Shown in pieces: positions 8,302-13,202 of a stretch of DNA of 20,566 bases; position 1 is the first letter of the stretch; the number at the start of each line of letters is the position of its first letter. The DNA is taken from positions 1 to 20,566 of the forward strand of contig CAKORQ010000004.1 in the NCBI GenBank assembly GCA_934101445.1, written 5' to 3'. A program made the position numbers and the translations under genes. Source of the stretch: an uncultured Bacilli bacterium (GTDB lineage Bacteria > Bacillota_I > Bacilli_A > RF39 > UBA660). Below the pieces are notes generated by a model. It had not been told where the DNA came from and made no database searches. It was given only the letters and a program-made list of their open reading frames with translations.

Positions 8302-8330
8302 ATTATAACACAAAAAGTTTACAAGCAAAA
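8302..8330 (-). promoter_or_regulatory. Extended -10 promoter for the anchored disordered protein
   Basis: On the minus strand, TGT-TATAAT (-10 at 8302-8307 with TG at 8309-8310) lies about 28 nt upstream of the start at 8274. The -35 region is weak (TTTTGC at 17 nt). It follows directly on the rplT terminator. Confidence 0.65.
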
Positions 8331-8331
8331 T

Positions 8332-8359
8332 AAAAAAGTACCAATAAATGATACTTTTT
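8332..8359 (-). terminator. Intrinsic terminator of infC-rpmI-rplT
   Basis: On the minus strand, AAAAAGTATC pairs with GGTACTTTTT around a 7-nt loop (10 bp with one U-G pair) and runs into a T-tract. It starts 4 nt after the rplT stop codon. Confidence 0.8.
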
Positions 8360-8363
8360 AAAA

Positions 8364-8912
8364 TTAAGCTTCTTTTTTAGTTGTTTTTTTGGCTGTAGTA
8401 GTTTTCTTAGCAGCAGTCTTTTTTGCTGGTTTTTCTTCTACTTCTTTAGCCTCAGCTTTTTTTGTAGTTGTCTTTTTAGCAGCCTTTTTAGGAGCTTCTT
8501 CAGTCTTAACTTCTACTTTTTTTTCAGCTTTAACAGCAGCTGGTTTATATTCCTTACCGGCTAGAGCTTCTTTAGCAATATTTACTAAGTTAGTAAATGC
8601 TGCCTCATCACTAATAGCAAGTTCAGAAAGCATTTTACGGTTTACTTCGATATTTGCTTTAGCAAGACCATTAATGAATTTTGAATATGAAATATCATTC
8701 ATACGGCATGCTGCATTAATTCTTGTAATCCATAATTTTCTAAAGTTTCTCTTATTTTGTTTTCTATCACGAAAAGCATAATTACCACTGTGGAATACTT
8801 GTTCTTGAGCAGTTTTATATAATCTGTGTTTAGAACCAAAGTAACCCTTAGCCTCTTTTAATACTTTTCTTCTTCTTGTTTTGGAAACACTTCCACCTTT
8901 AACTCTTGTCAT
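8364..8912 (-). CDS. rplT: 50S ribosomal protein bL20 with Lys/Ala-rich C-terminal extension
   Basis: bL20 is an early-assembling protein of the large subunit that binds 23S rRNA and, in Bacillota and E. coli, represses its own operon. Residues 1-120 cover the whole usual protein: MTRVKGGSVSKTRRRKVLKE, AKGYFGSKHR, the RKQNKRNFRKLWITRINAAC helix, and the globular end YSKFINGLAKANIEVNRKML to AFTNLV. The remaining 62 residues (121-182) are an unusual tail of Lys, Ala, Thr and Glu with AAKKTTTKK-like repeats, resembling histone H1-like or HU tails. Typical bL20 has about 118 residues. The ATG at 8912 has AAGGTGG upstream. It is the third gene of infC-rpmI-rplT, starting 16 nt after rpmI. Confidence 0.96.
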   Translation of the reverse strand: MTRVKGGSVSKTRRRKVLKEAKGYFGSKHRLYKTAQEQVFHSGNYAFRDRKQNKRNFRKLWITRINAACRMNDISYSKFINGLAKANIEVNRKMLSELAISDEAAFTNLVNIAKEALAGKEYKPAAVKAEKKVEVKTEEAPKKAAKKTTTKKAEAKEVEEKPAKKTAAKKTTTAKKTTKKEA

Positions 8913-8928
8913 CTTCTACACCACCTTA

Positions 8929-9123
8929 CTAAATTCTATCCATTAATTTCTTTGCGAAAGTATCATTTAATACTCCCTTATTTCTTCTTTGTCTAACAGC
9001 CTTACTTGAATCTTTTGCTGTTTTGTGGTTACCATTACTCTTTTTATATATAACAGTACCATTTTTCTTAGCATTTAAACATTTTTGACTACCCTTATGA
9101 GTTTTTTGTTTGCATTTTGCCAT
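8929..9123 (-). CDS. rpmI: 50S ribosomal protein bL35
   Basis: A 64-residue, strongly basic protein with the bL35 opening (MAKCKQKTHKGSQK, compare the usual MPKMKTHRGAAKR), the central HKTAKDSSKAVRQRRNKG and the C-terminal FAKKLMDRI. Its position between infC and rplT is the standard order and supports the call. It is divergent, with two cysteines in the N-terminal segment (C4 and C15) where most homologues have none. The start has an AAGGAA-type Shine-Dalgarno sequence. It lies 20 nt after infC. Confidence 0.95.
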   Translation of the reverse strand: MAKCKQKTHKGSQKCLNAKKNGTVIYKKSNGNHKTAKDSSKAVRQRRNKGVLNDTFAKKLMDRI

Positions 9124-9143
9124 AATAACATTTCCTTCCCTTA

Positions 9144-9674
9144 CTACTTATTTACTTTTGGTGCCAATAGCATAAACATGTTTCTGCCTTCTAATTTTGG
9201 CTTTTCTTCAATAACGGCTACTTCTTCCAGTTCTTTGGCGAATCTTTCAAGTACCTCGGCTCCTAACTCGGTATGAGCCATTTGACGTCCTTTAAATCTA
9301 ATTGACGCCTTAATTTTATGACCTTTAACTAGATAATCATACGCATTTTTCTTACGAGTATTAAAGTCGCCAATATCAATAGTTACTGATAATTGATACT
9401 CTTTTAACTCTTTATTGTTTTCTCTTTGTCTTTTTTGTTGTTCTTTTAACTTCTTTTGTTTTTCATAACGATACTTGTTGTAGTCCATAATCTTAGCAAC
9501 AGCTGGATTACCATTTGCATTAAGAAGAACTAAATCTAGGCCTGCATAAGATGCTAAAGTTAGAGCGTCCCCACGCTTTTTAACTCCCATTTGTTCCCCA
9601 TTTGGACCAATAACCATCATTTCCGAAACCCTAATCTTATCATTGATAGGCATTTCATTCTTATCTTTTGCTAT
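9144..9674 (-). CDS. infC: Translation initiation factor IF-3, probable AUA start
   Basis: IF3 binds the 30S subunit, checks the start codon and prevents early 50S joining. The N-terminal domain (PINDKIRVSEMMVIGPNGEQ, then LDLVLLNANGNPAVAKIMDYNKYRYEKQKK), a Lys/Glu-rich linker helix and the C-terminal domain (VTIDIGDFNTRKKNAYDYLV, KASIRFKGRQMAH, LLAPK) are complete. An ATG-only reading starts at 9653, where no good Shine-Dalgarno site exists. The perfect GGAGG at 9684-9688 instead fits an in-frame ATA at 9674 (9 nt spacing), adding IAKDKNE for 176 residues. Non-AUG starts (AUU, AUC, AUA) are a known self-regulating feature of infC. First gene of infC-rpmI-rplT, behind an attenuator leader. 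Confidence 0.95.
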   Translation of the reverse strand: MAKDKNEMPINDKIRVSEMMVIGPNGEQMGVKKRGDALTLASYAGLDLVLLNANGNPAVAKIMDYNKYRYEKQKKLKEQQKRQRENNKELKEYQLSVTIDIGDFNTRKKNAYDYLVKGHKIKASIRFKGRQMAHTELGAEVLERFAKELEEVAVIEEKPKLEGRNMFMLLAPKVNK

Positions 9675-9832
9675 ATAAACACACCTCCACTATTATTATA
9701 TTTAAAAAGGCAGATACCTAGTATCCACCTGTTTTACCTAAAAGTCTTTATTCTTCTTTGGCCTTAAACCCACTTTACTAATTTAAAGTCAGGTGAATTT
9801 GTGGATACAAATTGCTTTCCTTTTTAATAACA
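9675..9832 (-). promoter_or_regulatory. infC-rpmI-rplT leader attenuator (L20-leader type)
   Basis: The roughly 158-nt leader can fold two exclusive ways. The 5' segment GUAUCCAC (9808-9801) is perfectly complementary to GUGGAUAC (9728-9721). The latter is also the left arm of a terminator: AGGUGGAUAC (9730-9721) pairs with GUAUCUGCCU (9717-9708) around a 3-nt loop, followed by five U's (9708-9704). This is the arrangement of a transcription attenuator ahead of infC. In Bacillus the matching leader is controlled by L20 (known for the family); L20 binding here is inferred. Confidence 0.85.
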
Positions 9833-9838
9833 CTTAAG

Positions 9839-9866
9839 ATTATAACACATTTTATTACGAATGCAA
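9839..9866 (-). promoter_or_regulatory. Extended -10 promoter of infC-rpmI-rplT
   Basis: On the minus strand, TTGCAT (9861-9866), a 16-nt spacer and TATAAT (9839-9844), with TG one base upstream of the -10 box (TGT-TATAAT). Confidence 0.8.
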
Positions 9867-9894
9867 GTAAAATATGTTACTATTCACAGATTTT

Positions 9895-10404
9895 TTAAAA
9901 ATCATCTATATCAGTAAAAAATGAATTCTCCATTCGATGTCTTTCTCTAGTCCGCATTCTTTTAATACTTTGATGAGTCTTAGTTTTCTTTTCTTTATAA
10001 GCATCAATGGTCTTTCTTTTAAACCTAATAGCCTCATTATATAAATTACAATTTATATTTAAAATAAATATTTCTTTATCTAGTTCTAATATTACCTTTT
10101 TAGCCTCTTTAGCTTGAGTTTTTATTAACTCATTTTTAAGAGCCTTCTTAACTACTATTTCACTTTTTAAAGATTCTCTAAACTTTTCTAAATAAAACAT
10201 TTTCTTTTCAAATTTTTTAATACTTCTATCTAAATTGGTATCATCTCTAGATAATTCTTCGATATCTCTTTTATATTCTAAATATAATTTTTTTCTTTCT
10301 TCTTTAACTTCTTTTTCTATCGAAATACCGGGATCTATTATAACTAATAACCCTTCTAATTGATAACTTCTAGTTGCCTCATTAATTGTTGTTTTTATTT
10401 TCAT
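9895..10404 (-). CDS. Uncharacterised 169-residue coiled-coil protein
   Basis: Unrecognised. The first 25 residues (MKIKTTINEATRSYQLEGLL) look like a short beta segment. From about residue 29 to the end the protein is highly charged (Lys, Glu, Arg, Asp) with heptad-like spacing, predicting long coiled-coil helices. The basic C-terminal part (KRKTIDAYKEKKTKTHQSIK, then RMRTRERHRM) might contact nucleic acid. There is no signal peptide or membrane segment. The ATG at 10404 has a weakly placed GGGAG. It has its own promoter (10429-10457), and no clear terminator follows before the infC promoter. It sits between two ribosomal-protein units, but no function can be assigned. Confidence 0.72.
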   Translation of the reverse strand: MKIKTTINEATRSYQLEGLLVIIDPGISIEKEVKEERKKLYLEYKRDIEELSRDDTNLDRSIKKFEKKMFYLEKFRESLKSEIVVKKALKNELIKTQAKEAKKVILELDKEIFILNINCNLYNEAIRFKRKTIDAYKEKKTKTHQSIKRMRTRERHRMENSFFTDIDDF

Positions 10405-10428
10405 TTTCTTTTTTTACTCCCTAGCTTT

Positions 10429-10457
10429 ATTGTATGTCTAAAAACTTAAAGAGTAAA
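10429..10457 (-). promoter_or_regulatory. Probable promoter of the coiled-coil gene
   Basis: On the minus strand, TTTACT (10452-10457), 17 nt, TACAAT (10429-10434). It lies next to the rplS terminator. Confidence 0.55.
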
Positions 10458-10458
10458 G

Positions 10459-10484
10459 AAAAAAGCACTATTTCTAGCACTTTT
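10459..10484 (-). terminator. Intrinsic terminator of rplS
   Basis: On the minus strand, AAAAGTGCTA and TAGTGCTTTT form a 10-bp stem (two G-U pairs) closed by a GAAA tetraloop, followed by a run of T's. It begins 4 nt after the rplS stop. Confidence 0.85.
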
Positions 10485-10488
10485 CTAA

Positions 10489-10830
10489 TTAATTTCTTTC
10501 TTTTACTTTGTAATCTTTTCTTAATCCCTTTAAGAAGCCTAATTTAGCACGTCTTACGTAGCCTTTTTTAATAACTTCGATTGAATCAATAGTTGGAGCA
10601 TTTACTGGGAAAATACGAGTTACGCCAATACCATAACTTTTCTTTCTTACAAAAAATCTTTTAGATACAGAACCACCATTAATATCAGTAACGATACCTT
10701 CAAATGATTGGATACGTTTTTTGTTACCTTCGATAACCCATACGTTAACTCTTACTGTATCACCAACACGAAATTCAGGAATATCTTTTCTTACATGTTT
10801 AGCATTAATTTTATCAACTAAATTTGCCAT
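10489..10830 (-). CDS. rplS: 50S ribosomal protein bL19
   Basis: A 113-residue protein of normal length for bL19, which sits at the 30S-50S interface near bridge B8. Diagnostic segments are present: PEFRVGDTVRVNVWVIEGNK, KRIQSFEGIVTDINGGSVSK, FFVRKKSYGIGVTRIFPVNA, and the basic end VRRAKLGFLKGLRKDYKVKE. The ATG at 10830 has AAAGGA upstream. It is transcribed alone, from an extended -10 promoter through an approximately 85-nt structured leader, to its own terminator. The usual neighbours rpsP, rimM and trmD are absent. Confidence 0.97.
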   Translation of the reverse strand: MANLVDKINAKHVRKDIPEFRVGDTVRVNVWVIEGNKKRIQSFEGIVTDINGGSVSKRFFVRKKSYGIGVTRIFPVNAPTIDSIEVIKKGYVRRAKLGFLKGLRKDYKVKERN

Positions 10831-10916
10831 TCGTTTAATTCCTTTCTATATAATATCACTAAAAATCATTATTTATCTTAAATAAGCGGATTTTCTACGG
10901 AATAACCTTCCGAAGC
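10831..10916 (-). promoter_or_regulatory. Structured rplS leader (L19-leader-like)
   Basis: The 5' leader contains a hairpin CGGAA-GGTTA-TTCCG, a conserved-looking AAAATCCGCTT segment and a second inverted repeat TTATTTA-AGA-TAAATAA before the Shine-Dalgarno site. Low-GC Gram-positives are known to carry an autoregulatory L19 leader at this position. I cannot run the covariance model, so membership is inferred from position and hairpins. Confidence 0.5.
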
Positions 10917-10922
10917 AAGAAT

Positions 10923-10952
10923 ATCTTACCATATTTAATTAATACTAGTCAA
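10923..10952 (-). promoter_or_regulatory. Promoter of rplS
   Basis: On the minus strand, TTGACT (10947-10952), 18 nt, TAAGAT (10923-10928), with TGG immediately upstream of the -10 box (extended -10). Confidence 0.7.
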
Positions 10953-11006
10953 TCATTTTTTTCATTCAAATATTCACTTTGGACTTTCTTTTTCTAAAAA
11001 TTAGCT

Positions 11007-11012
11007 TATAAT
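11007..11012 (+). promoter_or_regulatory. Probable -10 box for the HEPN-like gene
   Basis: A perfect TATAAT lies 21 nt before the ATG at 11034. No good -35 hexamer is found at the right distance. A clear AAAGGA Shine-Dalgarno site follows. Confidence 0.45.
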
Positions 11013-11033
11013 ATCATCTGTGAAAGGACATCT

Positions 11034-11522
11034 ATGCAACTTACCAACATTAATATTATTCGCAACTATTTTAACATTAAAAATAATTATCCCCTGATTA
11101 GTAATATTGCCTATACTTATCAATATATCGAATATTTAAGTAATAAAATTACTTTAGAACATAACACTACCGTTATTACTAAATTACTTATTAAAGATTA
11201 TATAATAAATTCTATTTCTATTATTGAGGCCCTTTTTTACGCTTTATTAAATCCTCTTTATAATTTTAAACACCCTGTATCTTTTAACTATTTATTTAAA
11301 AACATTATAAAAGAAAACATTCTCAAATTAACTTTTAAAGACATTAATCTTCTTTATAATCTAAAAAAACTTCGTAATAAAATTCATATCTATTCTTCTT
11401 TGCAAGCCAAATTAACTGATTATAATTCTTATACTTTAGATGATTATTATTTAATGCAAACTATTCTTTATAAAATTTTAAATAACCCAGTTATTAGTAA
11501 TGGTAAATTTAAGTTAAAATAA
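11034..11522 (+). CDS. Uncharacterised 162-residue helical protein, HEPN-like
   Basis: A small all-helical protein with very high Asn, Ile, Leu, Tyr and Lys. Helix SIISIEALFYALLNP-type sequence (about residues 59-74, with an acidic E65) and a later helix ending LKKLRNKIHIY (R114, N115, H118) resemble the two core features of HEPN domains. HEPN proteins are often ribonucleases of defence or toxin systems, with an RNxxxH-type motif. Here the Arg-His spacing is three residues, shorter than the usual four to six, so the call is tentative. It is the only rightward gene in the middle of a leftward region. It has its own -10 box and Shine-Dalgarno site and shares a bidirectional terminator with proS. 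No antitoxin-like partner is adjacent. Confidence 0.72.
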   Translation: MQLTNINIIRNYFNIKNNYPLISNIAYTYQYIEYLSNKITLEHNTTVITKLLIKDYIINSISIIEALFYALLNPLYNFKHPVSFNYLFKNIIKENILKLTFKDINLLYNLKKLRNKIHIYSSLQAKLTDYNSYTLDDYYLMQTILYKILNNPVISNGKFKLK

Positions 11523-11542
11523 TTTTTTATCTTTTACTCATC

Positions 11543-11569
11543 AAAAAAACTGCTACCAAGGTAACAGTT
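11543..11569. terminator. Terminator shared by proS (-) and the HEPN-like gene (+)
   Basis: On the minus strand, AACTGTTAC and GTAGCAGTT form a 9-bp stem with a 4-nt loop, followed by seven T's: a good terminator for proS. On the plus strand the stem is followed by AATTTTA, a weaker signal. Confidence 0.75.
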
Positions 11570-11580
11570 AATTTTATATC

Positions 11581-12996
11581 TTAATATTGTTTAGCAAAGT
11601 AAATATCATACTTAGATTTTTTACCACAGACTGGACATATGCTAGTCTCATTATCGCCAATAATACATCTCGATTTTAAACCGGTATCAGCCTTAATTTT
11701 TTCTTCACAGTCCATATTACCACACCAAGTAATTTTGATAAAGCCATTTTTATTTTTGGCAATATCCTTAAATTCTTCGTAAGTACTAGCCTCATAAATC
11801 ATACTATCACGACGTTTTAAGGCTCTTTCATACATTTCTTTTTGCATGATATCCATTGTATCTTTAATAACACCCACTATTCCTTCTAAGTCATCAACCT
11901 TAATTTTTTCTAAAGTATCTCTTCTTACAATAGTAGTAAAGCCATTTTCTAGATCTCTTTTACCTAATTCTAAACGAATTGGATAACCTTTAACCTCGGC
12001 CTCAGCAAATTTAAATCCTGGTGTTTTATCACTGTTATCAACTTTGTAAGTGATTCCCGCATTTTCTAAGCCTTGAGTAATTTCTTTTAATTTTTCAGAA
12101 ACATCCCCAATCGGAATAATAATTACTTTAGTTGGAGCAATTCTTGGTGGTAATACTAAACCGTTATTATCACTATGCGTCATAATTAAACCACCAATCA
12201 TTCTAGTAGTTACCCCCCACGAAGTTTGATAAGGAGTTTTTAAAGTATTATCTTTATCTAAAAATTTAATATCAAAGGCTTTAGCAAAATGTTGACCAAA
12301 ATAATGACTAGTCCCGTTTTGTAAGGCTACCCCGTCCCACATCATGGCCTCAATTGTATAAGTATCCTCGGCACCCGCAAATTTTTCTTTTTCAGTTTTC
12401 TTACCAACAATAACAGGCAAGGCTAAATAATACTTCTGAAAATCTTCATAAACTTTTAACATTTGTAAAGTTTCATTTTTAGCCTCTTCGGCCGTGGCAT
12501 GTAGAGTATGGCCTTCTTGCCATAAAATTTCTCTACTACGTAAGAAAGGTCTAGTTGTTTTTTCCCATCTTACAATAGTACACCACTGATTATAAAGAAT
12601 AGGTAAATCACGATAAGAATTAACAATCTTTTTAAAATGATCACAGAATAAGGTTTCACTAGTAGGACGAATACACATTCTTTCTTCTAACTTATTCTCC
12701 CCACCATAAGTTACCCAAGCTACTTCGGGAGCAAAACCTTCAACATGCTCTTTTTCAATATTAAGTAAACTTTCCGGGATAAGCATAGGCATCTGGACAT
12801 TTTGATGTCCTAGTCTTTTAAATTCCTTATCTAAAATACTAACCATATTTTCCCAAATAGCATAGCCATATGGTCTAATAATCATACTTCCTTTATTCTT
12901 TGAATAATCAACTAAATCAGCCTTTTTACATACATCAGTATACCACTGGGCAAAATCGACTTCTCTATCTGTTATATCTCTTACAATATTTGCCAT
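11581..12996 (-). CDS. proS: Prolyl-tRNA synthetase, archaeal/eukaryote-type
   Basis: A class II synthetase that charges tRNA-Pro. At 471 residues it is the short form without the editing (INS) domain placed between motifs 2 and 3 in the usual bacterial enzyme. Visible are motif 1 (RPYGYAIWENM), motif 2 (RWEKTTRPFLRSREILWQEGHT), a proline-site loop and motif 3 (GLVLPPRIAP). The anticodon-binding domain follows, then a C-terminal zinc-like domain with C425, C430, C454 and C457 and a C-terminal Tyr. This form is typical of archaea and eukaryotes and of scattered bacteria including Mycoplasma, Thermus and some Firmicutes. The ATG at 12996 has AGAGGA upstream. The gene is monocistronic, with a promoter at 13022-13030 and a terminator at 11543-11569. 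Confidence 0.96.
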   Translation of the reverse strand: MANIVRDITDREVDFAQWYTDVCKKADLVDYSKNKGSMIIRPYGYAIWENMVSILDKEFKRLGHQNVQMPMLIPESLLNIEKEHVEGFAPEVAWVTYGGENKLEERMCIRPTSETLFCDHFKKIVNSYRDLPILYNQWCTIVRWEKTTRPFLRSREILWQEGHTLHATAEEAKNETLQMLKVYEDFQKYYLALPVIVGKKTEKEKFAGAEDTYTIEAMMWDGVALQNGTSHYFGQHFAKAFDIKFLDKDNTLKTPYQTSWGVTTRMIGGLIMTHSDNNGLVLPPRIAPTKVIIIPIGDVSEKLKEITQGLENAGITYKVDNSDKTPGFKFAEAEVKGYPIRLELGKRDLENGFTTIVRRDTLEKIKVDDLEGIVGVIKDTMDIMQKEMYERALKRRDSMIYEASTYEEFKDIAKNKNGFIKITWCGNMDCEEKIKADTGLKSRCIIGDNETSICPVCGKKSKYDIYFAKQY

Positions 12997-13202
12997 AATA
13001 TTCCTCTTTTCTTTATTTTTTAGTATAGCATATCTATAACAACCATACTATATTTAATCTCCTATTTATATCAAAAATATATTTAATTTCTTAAATTTAA
13101 TAGCTTTGCCAATTTCAAATTTTCTATCATTTCCAATTCATTTAGACTTTTTGTGGCATTTTGTTTAGATAATTTGTGGTAAACTTTAATTCTAGCCTAA
13201 AA
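12997..13202. other. proS-valS intergenic region with possible coding remnant
   Basis: The region holds the proS promoter. On the minus strand an open stretch without a good start (about 13190 to 13083) reads IKVYHKLSKQNATKSLNELE, then MIENLKLAKLLNLRN and a TAA. This looks like a helical protein end, but it is short and may be chance. An 11-bp tandem repeat (CTAGCCTAAAA then CTAGCCTAAAC, 13192-13213) spans the valS stop. No convincing valS terminator is visible. Confidence 0.35.
13022..13030 (-). promoter_or_regulatory. Extended -10 promoter of proS
   Basis: On the minus strand TGC-TATACT (13030-13022) lies about 25 nt upstream of the proS ATG. The -35 region is weak. Confidence 0.5.

Noticed and set aside
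7445..8361. Plus-strand open frames opposite the disordered-protein gene
   Set aside because: They are antisense to a continuous 604-codon frame that has its own promoter, Shine-Dalgarno site and membrane helix, and their starts lack ribosome-binding sites.
8389..8781. Hydrophobic plus-strand frame opposite rplT
   Set aside because: Its Val/Phe/Ala-rich start is just the antisense of the Lys/Ala/Thr-rich tail of bL20.
9885..9899. GATTTTTTAAAAATC near the end of the coiled-coil gene as a terminator
   Set aside because: The stem is all A-T apart from one pair, has almost no loop, and is not followed by a T-run on the minus strand.
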